A DNA stretch of 64,000 nucleotides from Portibacter lacus (GTDB taxonomy: Bacteria > Bacteroidota > Bacteroidia > Chitinophagales > Saprospiraceae): positions 1-64,000 of the forward strand of contig NZ_JAJNKA010000009.1 of assembly GCF_021533215.1 (NCBI RefSeq), in the 5' to 3' direction. Positions 17,659 through 26,482 of this stretch are shown here, in pieces. The notes below the pieces were generated by a model. That model did not search any database and was not told where the DNA came from. It was given only the letters and a program-made list of their open reading frames with translations. The stretch's first letter is position 1; each line of letters begins with the position of its first letter. The position numbers and the translations under genes are program-made.

Positions 17659-18666
17659 TTATTTGTGTTTTTCGATGAACTCCGATACAACGGACCCGAA
17701 CTTATCTGGTTCGGTATCATGTGGATGATGTATCGATTGGTCAAATACCACAAAGTCTTTTTCCTGAGAGCTTATTAATAAGAAAGCCGTCCTACCAGTG
17801 TTTGGTGGAACACTAACGTCATACTTTCCATAAATAAATAAACTAGGTATTTCTATTGCTGTGAGTTGGGGTAATAAGCTATAATTTTCCTTTATCGCAA
17901 TACTGGCAGGTTGGTTGAAAAAATTGGAGATGAACCAGTTAATAGGATTATTCGAAAAGGTCGCTTGTAGAATTTTGTCAATTTTCTTTGGCTTTGGAAT
18001 TACTTCGTCCTTATATAAAAGTTCGATGGTTTTCGATGCTAATTTCAGTGTGCCATCGTAATCTTCGGTCGATAGTGCATCATTTCGCAACTGAACCCAT
18101 TCATCTGCCATACTACTATTTGCTTGTTGTTCATCACCGATAACAGCGATGAGGTTTTGTCTGGCGTTATTGACGCTCGGTACATCTAGCAATCCGTCGA
18201 CATTTATCCAACCAAGATATTGGGTTTGAAGATCCATAGAAAGTAAAGATTCGGCACTAATTAATCCTCCAAGGCTGTGTCCCATTAGAAACAATTTGAG
18301 ATCACTACCATATCTTTTCTTCAATACTTTTGTTAGCGCATCTACATCACTAGCCATCGTTGAAATCAGTTGTTCTTTACTGTGGAAGTTGCCTTCGGCC
18401 ATAGACTGAGCTCTTTGGTCAAAATAAACGACAACGTACTTCTGCTCTAATTGATTTCTAAAAACACCATCCCTAAATGCTAATCCATAACTACCAGCAC
18501 CGTGCAATACGACAATAAAAATTTTTTCTGAATGATTACCGTGGACATATGCGGGCATCGTTGCGCCTTGATGTCGAATGTGGATCGTCTCGTCGATAAA
18601 ATTGCTCGATTCTTTTGTGCAGCAAACGAAGAGAATGGGTAGCAAGAGTATGATAATATATTTCAT
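17659..18666 (-). CDS. Alpha/beta-hydrolase lipoprotein
   Basis: The 335-residue protein starts with a lipoprotein signal (ILFVCC, Cys about 15-16). It carries the nucleophile elbow GHSLGG with Ser131, an oxyanion-type HGAGSYG near residue 55, and a late HHPHDTE segment that should hold the catalytic His. The acid is probably the Asp of the IYGKYDVSVPP segment. The fold is that of lipase/esterase-like serine hydrolases acting at the cell surface or in the periplasm; the substrate cannot be read from the sequence. It lies two bases after the small beta-barrel-like gene on the same strand, so the two are probably co-transcribed. Confidence 0.75.
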   Translation of the reverse strand: MKYIIILLLPILFVCCTKESSNFIDETIHIRHQGATMPAYVHGNHSEKIFIVVLHGAGSYGLAFRDGVFRNQLEQKYVVVYFDQRAQSMAEGNFHSKEQLISTMASDVDALTKVLKKRYGSDLKLFLMGHSLGGLISAESLLSMDLQTQYLGWINVDGLLDVPSVNNARQNLIAVIGDEQQANSSMADEWVQLRNDALSTEDYDGTLKLASKTIELLYKDEVIPKPKKIDKILQATFSNNPINWFISNFFNQPASIAIKENYSLLPQLTAIEIPSLFIYGKYDVSVPPNTGRTAFLLISSQEKDFVVFDQSIHHPHDTEPDKFGSVVSEFIEKHK

Positions 18667-18668
18667 TT

Positions 18669-19187
18669 CTAAATTTTAGGTTGATATATGCGATAACCGA
18701 TAGACCAATTGACCAGAGGCATAAGTGTAGAGTTGTATGGGGTCAATATTTGAAATTGTAGCTTAGTGTGAAATCTTCTCCTCTTATGAATGCCGATAGA
18801 TAATCCAGGTGAATAATACCAGTTTCCGCTGAAATTGCTGGGTTCTGAAACGGACCCATTTTCTGAAATACTATAGGTGTTTCTTAAAATAGACCGAAAT
18901 AATCCCAATGGACTCACTTCGAAATAGAATGTTTTTTTGTAAATACTTATTCCATAATTTATAAGAAGTGCGGAGTGACTTTGTGGATCTGTAAAGAAGG
19001 ACAATTGCAAGTGATGGACATTATTTTTGATTGTAGAATTTACTTGAAACTGTGCTCCAGGATTCCAGAAATTATTTCCGAAGTAGGCAATGTTTATAGA
19101 AGTATTCGACTTTTGGGCATAGCTGAAATCGGGATTAAGCAGAAAACAGGAAATCGAAACTAAGGCAATCCATGTACTTGTCTTCAT
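18669..19187 (-). CDS. Small exported beta-barrel-like protein
   Basis: This 172-residue protein has an N-terminal signal peptide ending near SYAQ. The mature part shows alternating hydrophobic strands and aromatic residues (HLQLSFFTDP, NYGISIYKKTFYFEVSPLG, WYYSPGLSIGIHKRRR) and ends in a strand with I at the terminus. This resembles a small eight-stranded outer-membrane barrel, but no named family is recognised. It is the first gene of a likely two-gene operon with the downstream hydrolase (two-base gap). Confidence 0.6.
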   Translation of the reverse strand: MKTSTWIALVSISCFLLNPDFSYAQKSNTSINIAYFGNNFWNPGAQFQVNSTIKNNVHHLQLSFFTDPQSHSALLINYGISIYKKTFYFEVSPLGLFRSILRNTYSISENGSVSEPSNFSGNWYYSPGLSIGIHKRRRFHTKLQFQILTPYNSTLMPLVNWSIGYRIYQPKI

Positions 19188-19301
19188 TAGTTTATTTTTC
19201 TATCACATATCACTTTATTGGAAAAGGTTACCTCGTATGGTTATGGTAATGTAGCGGAGTAAAGTAGAAACTAAGGAGGTTGTGTTGGATAAATATTTAC
19301 A

Positions 19302-19341
19302 AGAAAAAAGAGAAGGCCAATAATTATTTTACTGGCCTTCT
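19302..19341 (-). terminator. Terminator of the Crp/Fnr-family gene
   Basis: AGAAGGCCA (19311-19319) and TGGCCTTCT (19333-19341) form a perfect nine-pair stem. Read on the minus strand, the stem is followed by CTTTTTT, so it terminates transcription coming from the Crp-like gene. The rest of the 19188-19564 gap shows no gene. Confidence 0.78.
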
Positions 19342-19564
19342 AACGTTTAGGGTATAAACGCAATATTTATATTTTAATAAAAGTGTTTTCTATGATTGTT
19401 GATCTTAGATCATATCATTTTATATGTCAATGCTTATGCAGAACTGGGTTGCATATCACTGGTTCATGATGTAAAGATGTGGAATTAAAAGAAGCTCTAG
19501 GTGACCTAGGTTACATTGAATTAAATATGATGTTTTTCGTACAAAATAAATTTACCTTTTCACG

Positions 19565-20224
19565 CTAGATTTTGAGCACTTTGATAGCGCCACGACTTTG
19601 CTCGATGACCTTGTTTTTTTCCAATTTCTTCATGATTCTAGAGACAACAACACGAGAAGTGTGTAGGTCATTAGCAATTTCGGCATGTGAAATTTTCAAA
19701 TTTTCAGTTTTATTCACCCAAGCTTTGTTGACAATGTATTTGCTAATTCTTTCTTCCATCGAATTGAATACAAGATTGTCTAAAGATTGAAGCATTTCAT
19801 TTAATCTAGAATTATAACTGTCTAATACATAGACTCTCCAAGATTTATACTTTGCCATCCATTCATCCATCTTTTCCATTGGGATAAATAGAATTTCCGC
19901 ATCGGTTTCTGTTAGTGCCCGAATGGTCGATGTGGAATTTTTGGTGCAACAATTAAGTGTTACCGCACAAGTATCGCTGAATTCTAAGTAGTAAAGAAGG
20001 AGCTCATTTTCATCTTCATCTTCGGTCATGATTTTAACGGAACCTTCTATAACCAGTGGCATGTGAGTGATCTGATCACCGATATCAATAAGCATTTCTT
20101 CTGCCTTGAATTTCCGAGCATCTCCATATTGGCATATTTCATTGATGAGTTCCTCTTCGAAAAGAAACTGAAATTTTTCAAAGAGTTTATTGTAGCATTT
20201 AATGTCAAATGGAATAAAATTCAT
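19565..20224 (-). CDS. Crp/Fnr-family transcriptional regulator
   Basis: The 219-residue protein has the two-domain Crp/Fnr layout: an N-terminal cyclic-nucleotide-binding-like beta roll (FKAEEMLIDIGDQITHMPLVIEG) and a C-terminal winged helix (ISHAEIANDLHTSRVVVSRIMKKLE). The recognition helix HTSRVVVSRIMKKL is typical of Bacteroidota regulators of this family. A Cys pair (NCCTKNS) lies in the effector domain; the Fnr-type N-terminal Cys cluster is absent, so an Fe-S oxygen sensor is unlikely. The DUF983 gene lies just upstream on the same strand and may share its transcript. Targets are unknown. Confidence 0.83.
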   Translation of the reverse strand: MNFIPFDIKCYNKLFEKFQFLFEEELINEICQYGDARKFKAEEMLIDIGDQITHMPLVIEGSVKIMTEDEDENELLLYYLEFSDTCAVTLNCCTKNSTSTIRALTETDAEILFIPMEKMDEWMAKYKSWRVYVLDSYNSRLNEMLQSLDNLVFNSMEERISKYIVNKAWVNKTENLKISHAEIANDLHTSRVVVSRIMKKLEKNKVIEQSRGAIKVLKI

Positions 20225-20256
20225 CTTACTTGTTTGTTGAGATGAAGATATTACAT

Positions 20257-20625
20257 TTAAACGGTATCAGCCAATTTTTTGTTGAACTTAACAGCGATGT
20301 GGATATATATTGATCTGGAAATTCTCATAATAAAGAAGTAGGAAACCGCCATTGCTGCAATAAGTAAAGCAAAGGATGCTTCTAGATTCCAGCCTAATAT
20401 CAGCATACAAAAACCAATGATGGCTAGGGCTAGCCAAGCGGTCCAAATATATGAAATGAACATGGCGCCAAAGTAATATCCTGGTTCTGGTTCAAATTTC
20501 TGACCACAATGAGAACACTTCTCATGCATTTTGAGAGGTGTCTTGAAATCAAAAGGTTCGACGAATAAATCTCCTTTTCTACACCTTGGACATTTATATT
20601 TCCAGATACTTGAAATTATGTTCAC
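20257..20625 (-). CDS. DUF983 zinc-ribbon membrane protein
   Basis: A small cytoplasmic zinc ribbon (KCPRCRKGDLF and KCSHCGQKF) is followed by the family signature EPGYYFGAMFISY and two hydrophobic helices, as in DUF983 proteins of Bacteroidota. I prefer the GTG at 20625 (123 residues), because it begins right before the conserved IxSIWKYKCPRC; the frame stays open to a TTG at 20667. Function of the family is unknown. It is 32 bases upstream of the Crp-like regulator and probably co-transcribed with it. Confidence 0.75.
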   Translation of the reverse strand: MNIISSIWKYKCPRCRKGDLFVEPFDFKTPLKMHEKCSHCGQKFEPEPGYYFGAMFISYIWTAWLALAIIGFCMLILGWNLEASFALLIAAMAVSYFFIMRISRSIYIHIAVKFNKKLADTV

Positions 20626-20667
20626 TGTTATATTTATTTGGCAACGAAAATAAAAGATCAGAAACAA

Positions 20668-21109
20668 ATTTGTGTAACAGAGGTTACAATGGATTTGAGG
20701 TATTTAGATTGCTTGATCAATCTTAGGTAAAAAGACCTTGAATTGACATTGTCATTCGGTACATCTTCTCTAATGATAAGGAAGATAAAATAGGTTTTTC
20801 TGAAAAAAAAGATGAGTTTCTCACTAAATATACAAAGCCGGTGCGCTGCACCTCTAAGTCTAAGCGATGATTTCTGTTACAAACAATTCCGGTCCTCTGG
20901 ACCTGAGTGGGAAATTTGAATTTCCTATGCTGATGGAAATAGTTAAGTTTTGATAAATGGTACATCATACCGATTTTATTTGTAACGAAAAGATCCAATG
21001 TGAAAGCAAGTGCTTTTGTTTTCTTGGACTGAAGTCCAAGCTCCTATATCAACATTAGATTTAATTGAACGACCGCTGCTAAGCAATATAGGCGTAGGCA
21101 AAATAGGGA
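20668..21109. other. Gene-free interval with three short perfect hairpins
   Basis: No convincing gene is present. Three separate REP-like inverted repeats are seen: GGTGCGCTGCACC at 20840-20852, GGTCCTCTGGACC at 20891-20903 and CTTGGACTGAAGTCCAAG at 21023-21040. Each has a two- or three-base loop and sits in otherwise AT-rich DNA. Such elements are often dispersed in Bacteroidota genomes. They may be non-autonomous and moved by a transposase encoded elsewhere; none is encoded here. Confidence 0.6.
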
Positions 21110-21998
21110 GATAACCAGCGGCAGACTCGCTGGATGGGAAGGCCTTCGATTCCTCCAAGGAAGAAGTAACCATATAAATAAAAAAAACCTTGTAAACATG
21201 TAGTCTACAAGGTCTTATGTGTACCCCCGGGGATGAGCTAGCGTTACGAAGTAATTCTTCTGGAAGAAGAATAGGTAGTGAACGGCGAGCAAACCTCGCC
21301 GAAGGGCGGATAGTCTAGAATTTTATTAGCGTGATCCGTAAGAATTACGACAGTGTTGTAAAAGCTTGATAACCAGCGGCAGACTCGCTGGATGGGAAGG
21401 CCTTCGATTCCCCCCCAAAGAAGAAGTAACCATATAAATAAAGAAGACCTTGTAAACATGTAGTCTACAAGGTCTGATATGTACCCCCTGGGATGAGCTA
21501 GCGTTACGAAGTAATTCTTCTGGAAGAAGAATAGGTAGTGAACGGTGAGCAAACCTCGCCGAAGGGAGGATAGTATAGGATTTTGTTAGCGTGATCCGTA
21601 AGAATTACAACTGTGTTGTAACAGCTTGATAACCAGCGGCAGACCCGCTGAAAGGTAAGGCCTTCGATTCCCCCCAAAGAAGAAATAACCATATACATAA
21701 AAAAGACCTTGTAAACATGTAGTCTACAAGGTCTTATGTGTACCCCCGGGGATGAGCTAGCGTTACGAAGTAATTCTTCTGGAAGAAGAATAGGTAGTGA
21801 ACGGCGAGCAAACCTCGCCGAAGGGCGGATAGTATAGGATTTTATTAGCGTGATCCGTAAGGATTACAACAGTGTTGTAACAGCTTGATAACCAGCGGCA
21901 GACTCGCTGGAAGGTAAGGCCTTCGATTCCCCCCAAAGAAGAAGTAACCATATACATAAAAAAGACCTTGTAAACATGTAGTCTACAAGGTCTTATGT
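21110..21998. repeat. Tandem array of about 259 bp units abutting tRNA-Leu
   Basis: Unit boundaries, set by GTACCCCCGGGG, fall at 21221, 21481, 21740 and 21999 (periods 260, 259, 259). The last boundary is the true tRNA 3' end. A left partial unit begins at about 21110 (GATAACCAGCGGCAG). Read on the minus strand, each unit contains a terminator hairpin, GGGGGGAATCGAA (an inverted 13-base match to the tRNA T-arm region), hairpin CCAGCG...CGCTGG, hairpin CGGCGAG...CTCGCCG, and finally an 11-base copy of the tRNA 3' end (CCCCGGGGGTA). The units are closely similar but not identical. Three open frames that cross them are side effects of the repeat, not genes. Confidence 0.88.
21955..21996 (-). 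terminator. Terminator of tRNA-Leu (copied in every repeat unit)
   Basis: AAGACCTTGTA (21962-21972) pairs with TACAAGGTCTT (21984-21994). On the minus strand the stem is followed by TTTTTTATG. The same hairpin recurs at about 21703-21735, 21444-21476 and, with one base change, 21184-21216. Confidence 0.82.
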
Positions 21999-21999
21999 G

Positions 22000-22081
22000 T
22001 ACCCCCGGGGGGAATCGAACCCCCACTCCCGAAGGAACTGGATTTTGAATCCAGCGCGTCTACCAATTCCGCCACAGGGGC
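22000..22081 (-). tRNA. tRNA-Leu (anticodon CAA)
   Basis: The minus strand folds as a long-variable-arm tRNA. The acceptor 5' strand GCCCCTG (22075-22081) pairs with CGGGGGT (22001-22007) with two G-U pairs, and the discriminator is A at 22000. The D-arm is GGCGGAATTGGTAGACGC. The anticodon stem-loop CTGGATTCAAAATCCAG gives CAA, which reads the Leu codon TTG. The variable arm is TTCCTTCGGGAG, and the T-arm contains GGTTCGATTCC. CCA is not encoded. The 3' end is the boundary of the 259 bp repeat array. Confidence 0.95.
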
Positions 22082-22098
22082 GTGAAAAAATTGGACTG

Positions 22099-22106
22099 CA
22101 AAAATA
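22099..22106 (-). promoter_or_regulatory. Candidate -7 element of the tRNA-Leu promoter
   Basis: TATTTTTG on the minus strand matches the Bacteroidota TAnnTTTG consensus and lies about 18 bases upstream of the mature tRNA 5' end. A clear -33 TTG is not seen at standard spacing, only TTA. Confidence 0.42.
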
Positions 22107-22280
22107 GAAATTCTCATCTAATATTTACCTAATGGGTATATATTTTTATTTTTTGTCTTTCTAATATACCAGCTGGTACCTTAATATCTGTCGCATTATG
22201 CTTTACTCCAAGCTCCGATGACTCGCTTTAATTGAAGTTTTGACTTTTATGGGACCTCGTAGTTTAGTGCGAGCTTTCCC

Positions 22281-25094
22281 CTAAAACGCTGGAATATCAA
22301 TTAAAAATTCAAAATGATAAGGTCGACTTTTTCCTTCTGGTAGTGGACCGATCATATACGCATTTCGAAATCCAACTGTGATCTCTGAGAAAACCGTATT
22401 ATTGAACACCACATCAAATAATAAATCCACTCCCATAGACTGGAATTCGGTAGTTTCATTTTCCAGTGTAGCCTTATTATAATTGTGGAACAATACAGAA
22501 TTAACTCTCTTAAAGTACATGAAGTCTGCAAATCCCCAATCCGGATAGGCAATCGGCATCCCATAGTAAGTATTCGCACTCCAAATATTATCATACTTAA
22601 TTGATTCAAAGCCAGGCGCATATTTGAATTGGTCTATTAAATCCGTGCGGTCTTCAGCAAAATCATTCTTTAATGCGTAATCAATTTCAAACTTGAATCC
22701 ATGATTTCTATGAAAGCCAGGAACGTAAAAATCATTGACCATATTAAAAGCATTATGCGAATCATTAAATCGTTGCCTATTTAAAATTGTTCCTGAATAC
22801 CCCCAGCGCGGATAATAATTCTGAGTCGATAATAACCTTCTGTGAGTAAAGGATACAGAATTATTCAATGTTGTTTCTTGTTGATTAAATTCCTCATCCG
22901 TTCCGTCTACTTCTAGATGGGTAAAGGTTTGTGACAAGGAATTAGAGAATCTAAGTGAAGTGATGTAAGTCCCTTTTGTAAGATTCAATGGAATGATGAA
23001 GCCAGGCCTGATGGTATGTTGACTTACAATGAAGGTTCTGTCGCCATCCTGAGACACGACTCTCCTTGGAAGTGCACCCGAATAAGCCAATTGGTAAATA
23101 GGGAACCACCGACCGTAATTAACGCTAAGATCTACAAATGAACTTTCTGTATTAAAATTATAACGATAGGAAGGTTGAATCGATACATTGTTAATTATAT
23201 TATCCGAAAATAAAGTAGTAGAAAACTCTGGACCTCCATCGTAGAGTAACCATGAATGTGGATTAAACAATTTTGCGGTTCTCGGATACTTAGAAACTAC
23301 GAATTGCTCGTTAGGAACATCGTCTAAAATGTCATTTGGCTCTAAGTGGTCTGTTTTAAGGTAGTAGGGTAGGTCAATTTTTCTATCCGTTTTGATGGTT
23401 TGTAAATTAGTCATATCGACTGCTATCTCATGGAGTAACCACCCTCTGCTGTGCGGGCGAGTTGCAACTAATTTACCATCATGAATATTACTTGGATTAT
23501 ACATCCCTATCGGATCATTACTAATCTTTTTAATAGATTTAGTTTTTAAATCCATGGCATAAACTTGATCAGTGCTCCCATAATTCGCTTGATATATCAG
23601 GTGACCGTCACTAACTTTCAGTCGTCCGAAAACTACTTTATCCCATGGTGTAAGCATCGTAATCGAGCCATCCATCCCTATTTCACCAAGAGCATAGTTT
23701 TGATTCTCCTTTATGATAGCGTATATCGACTTTCCATTTTCACTTTGGATTGGATATAGGAATTGCTTTGTTTTACTTTTGACAATGGACAGCATGGCGT
23801 TATTCTCCATGTTCATCATAGAAATACCTGATTCAATGCCAGAGTAAGCATTGACAAATATTAAATTTTTTCCATCATTACTAAAAGAAGGTGAAAAATA
23901 CGCCTTGCCACGTCCTATGATTCTCTTCTCATCTTTTGCTTCATCATAAAGAATAATATTCGAATAATTTTGATTGCCAGCTCTGATATCTCTTTGTAAT
24001 TCTGACCATACGTATAGATTTTTATGCTTATTGAAATATCGATCTAGGATTAAACCTTGATACGTTATTCGTTTGTGGTTTCCATCTTTGTCATACTTGT
24101 ATATTCCATTGATATCTTGTCGATCACCATAGATGAAATAAAGCTCTCCGTTTTTATCAATAATTGGGTTGTCGTAAGTCACGACATCCCCTTTTTTATC
24201 GCTAGTGATTACTATTGAATTTCCAGGTTCGCTCGGAATAGAAGCTTTGAGCTTGGAACTAGCATTGAAATAATGGTCCTTTATTTTTGTCCCTGTAACT
24301 CGCTTAACAGCCTTGCGAAAAGGATAGATTATACCTTTGAATCGGGCAGCCTGGCTGGTTATTGTGTCAAAATGAACGTTGTCGTGCTCTCTTCGGATTT
24401 CTGAAAGGATTAAGTAACCAGTATTGTAATGATTCGGAACAAAGTCTTTAAACGAACCATTCATCGCCTTCATATAGGAATATTCCACACCTTCTAACTG
24501 CTGGGCACGCTGGAAAGCTGTAAATGATGGAACTCTACCTCGCCCTCCACTGCTTAATGCTGTTTCTGTAATGGTTGCATCACCTTCGACGAACCAAGCT
24601 GGTGCGGTGACACCAATTATGCCTCCCCATCCATAATCGCCAAATAACCAGTAAATTAAGTGGCCGATTCCTCTTTTAGCATTTACAAATTGGTTCGTAT
24701 GTCTGTATTCATGAATAGCTAACTGGTCCACCCAGTCGACGCTTGATTCTTCCCACGTGTCCTGTGGCGCTTGCATAAAGAACTCAGACTTGTATGGTGC
24801 AATTTGTGCATATCCATTACTAATTGCATCATTGTTTCTTAGGATGATGTCAACTTTCTTTCTCTTTTTACCTAGAAGGCCAACATCTTTATTGTTCATA
24901 TAGTGAATAATATTCACTACTCTTTGCGCCTTATCTTCTAATGAATCTGGAAAAATGACCCTTACTTTTTCTGTATTTATTTGCTTCCATTTAACTTTTG
25001 ATGAGTACCCACCGAACGACGATTGAGCAACGGAAGAGAACGTTAATAAAGTAAATAATAAAGCAACGATCTTTTCCATTTGATAAAGTTTCAT
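22281..25094 (-). CDS. Exported HExxH metallopeptidase with beta-propeller and C-terminal barrel-like region
   Basis: The protein has 937 residues from the first ATG; a second ATG five codons in (25079) gives a tidier signal peptide (MEKIVALLFTLL...SVAQ). Residues 128-132 are HEYRH, and WFVEGDA near 167-173 supplies the downstream Glu of a gluzincin (MA-like) zinc site. The middle part has repeated TolB/WD40-like blades (DKNGELYFIYGD, SFSNDGKNLIFVNA, DGKLVATRPHSRGW). The last 300 residues are rich in alternating aromatic strands and resemble an outer-membrane barrel. A surface or periplasmic protease role is inferred. It diverges from the GH26 gene and may not belong to the polysaccharide locus. 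Confidence 0.72.
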   Translation of the reverse strand: MKLYQMEKIVALLFTLLTFSSVAQSSFGGYSSKVKWKQINTEKVRVIFPDSLEDKAQRVVNIIHYMNNKDVGLLGKKRKKVDIILRNNDAISNGYAQIAPYKSEFFMQAPQDTWEESSVDWVDQLAIHEYRHTNQFVNAKRGIGHLIYWLFGDYGWGGIIGVTAPAWFVEGDATITETALSSGGRGRVPSFTAFQRAQQLEGVEYSYMKAMNGSFKDFVPNHYNTGYLILSEIRREHDNVHFDTITSQAARFKGIIYPFRKAVKRVTGTKIKDHYFNASSKLKASIPSEPGNSIVITSDKKGDVVTYDNPIIDKNGELYFIYGDRQDINGIYKYDKDGNHKRITYQGLILDRYFNKHKNLYVWSELQRDIRAGNQNYSNIILYDEAKDEKRIIGRGKAYFSPSFSNDGKNLIFVNAYSGIESGISMMNMENNAMLSIVKSKTKQFLYPIQSENGKSIYAIIKENQNYALGEIGMDGSITMLTPWDKVVFGRLKVSDGHLIYQANYGSTDQVYAMDLKTKSIKKISNDPIGMYNPSNIHDGKLVATRPHSRGWLLHEIAVDMTNLQTIKTDRKIDLPYYLKTDHLEPNDILDDVPNEQFVVSKYPRTAKLFNPHSWLLYDGGPEFSTTLFSDNIINNVSIQPSYRYNFNTESSFVDLSVNYGRWFPIYQLAYSGALPRRVVSQDGDRTFIVSQHTIRPGFIIPLNLTKGTYITSLRFSNSLSQTFTHLEVDGTDEEFNQQETTLNNSVSFTHRRLLSTQNYYPRWGYSGTILNRQRFNDSHNAFNMVNDFYVPGFHRNHGFKFEIDYALKNDFAEDRTDLIDQFKYAPGFESIKYDNIWSANTYYGMPIAYPDWGFADFMYFKRVNSVLFHNYNKATLENETTEFQSMGVDLLFDVVFNNTVFSEITVGFRNAYMIGPLPEGKSRPYHFEFLIDIPAF

Positions 25095-25217
25095 GGCTTG
25101 AAATTATGTATAATATTTTAAATAATAGAAAGATGAGTAGATACTAAATTCAGTAATGAAGCTAGAATTGATGACCTAAACCTTAAGATGCAGTGAAATG
25201 GGACATGATTCACCTAA

Positions 25218-25228
25218 TCCCCCCTCTA
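25218..25228 (+). promoter_or_regulatory. Candidate PUL operator upstream of GH26
   Basis: TCCCCCCTCTA lies about 80 bases before the GH26 start. The identical 11 bases lie in the same orientation upstream of susC (37477-37487, minus strand). A second C-rich patch (AACCCCAC) follows about 10 bases later. It could be a binding site for the hybrid regulator of this locus. Confidence 0.4.
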
Positions 25229-25309
25229 ATTGTTATGTAAACCCCACTTGTTTTGGTCTATTATTTGGCATATTTGACTTCATTAGTAGTAATCACTTTT
25301 GGGAAATAT

Positions 25310-26422
25310 ATGAATAGAGTAATAATAGTTGTAATTGGTTTTTTATCCATCATTTCATGTGAGAGATATCCAGATATAGGGTCAGATTCTAAAGCTACAA
25401 AGGAAACTAAAAAGTTGTATGCGAAATTGCATACGCTTTCAGATAAAGGGATCATGGTGGGGCACCAAGATGCGCTTGCTTATGGAGTAGGTTGGCGAGG
25501 TGAGCAGGATAGATGTGATATGCATCAAGCTTCTGGCAAATTTCCTGGAGTGGTAGGTTATGATATTGGTCATATTTTTCAGTCCAAAAATATTAATAGC
25601 ATTCCGTTTGATACCATTATTAATTTGATGGCAGCATTTCATGAAAAGGGAGGAGTTAACACCATTTGTTGGCATATGAAGAACCCTTATACTGGAGGGA
25701 GCTCTTGGGACACAACAATGGTCGCAGCAGATATATTGCCAGGCGGAGAGAAGCATAACGACTTCCTAGAAAAGCTAGAAAAAGCAGCAACGTTTTTTAA
25801 CAAATGCAAAATTGATGGTAAACATTTTCCGATTATTTTCAGACCATTTCATGAGCACAACGGCGATTGGTTTTGGTGGGGCAGGGGAATCGTTTCAGAG
25901 GAAGAATATATTTCTTTGTTCAGATTTATGGCGGATTACTTCAAAAACACGCATGATATTCATCATTTGATCTACGCATTTTCACCAGATCAGAGTAGAT
26001 TTTATAATAAAACAGATACGCTCGATTATTTATATGGTTATCCTGGGGATGATTATGTAGATATTTTAGGCATTGATAACTATGCGGATATGCCAGTAAG
26101 TGAAAGTGATTCCATCAATGAAGTAGCTATTAATAATTACGTCGCAACCTTAGAGTTGATTACTGAAATAGCAGCAGAAAAAGGAAAAATAGCGGCACTT
26201 ACGGAAACGGGATTTGAAGGTGTGAAGGATGCGGAGTGGTTTACTAAAAGAATATTAAATCCAATTCTCACTTCGGAAAAGTCGCGTAGATTGTCCTATA
26301 TGGTTTTCTGGAGAAATGATAATCCGAAGCACCATTACATGGTATATCCTGGACACATGGCCCAGTCCGATTTCCAAAAATTTGTAGATAATCCTTTGAT
26401 GTTGACACTCGAAGATTTATAA
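25310..26422 (+). CDS. GH26 beta-mannanase-like lipoprotein
   Basis: I place the start at 25310 (370 residues), because it gives a lipoprotein signal with lipobox SIISC; the open frame runs 19 codons further upstream. FRPFHEHNGDWFWWG contains the GH26 acid/base Glu (about E182), and ALTETGFEG contains the nucleophile Glu (about E299). GHQDALAYG and CWHMKNPYTGG are also family signatures. GH26 enzymes mostly hydrolyse internal beta-1,4-mannosidic bonds; as a surface lipoprotein it would cut polymer outside the cell for import through the neighbouring SusCD system. The GH5-like gene follows 60 bases later on the same strand, so the pair is likely an operon. Linkage specificity is inferred from the family and could include mixed-linkage glucan or xylan. 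Confidence 0.85.
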   Translation: MNRVIIVVIGFLSIISCERYPDIGSDSKATKETKKLYAKLHTLSDKGIMVGHQDALAYGVGWRGEQDRCDMHQASGKFPGVVGYDIGHIFQSKNINSIPFDTIINLMAAFHEKGGVNTICWHMKNPYTGGSSWDTTMVAADILPGGEKHNDFLEKLEKAATFFNKCKIDGKHFPIIFRPFHEHNGDWFWWGRGIVSEEEYISLFRFMADYFKNTHDIHHLIYAFSPDQSRFYNKTDTLDYLYGYPGDDYVDILGIDNYADMPVSESDSINEVAINNYVATLELITEIAAEKGKIAALTETGFEGVKDAEWFTKRILNPILTSEKSRRLSYMVFWRNDNPKHHYMVYPGHMAQSDFQKFVDNPLMLTLEDL

Positions 26423-26482
26423 ATTGATCTTATTCAGAAGGACACTACTCTAAAATTGACCGTTTAGCTATATATTAACCAT

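Noticed and set aside
21110-21998. CRISPR array
   Set aside because: The period is about 259 bp and the whole unit is repeated, with no short repeat-spacer structure and no cas genes.
21244-22026. Minus-strand open frames of 64-102 residues across the 259 bp repeats
   Set aside because: They repeat with the array, contain hairpin and terminator DNA and, in one case, run into the tRNA. They have no protein-family features.
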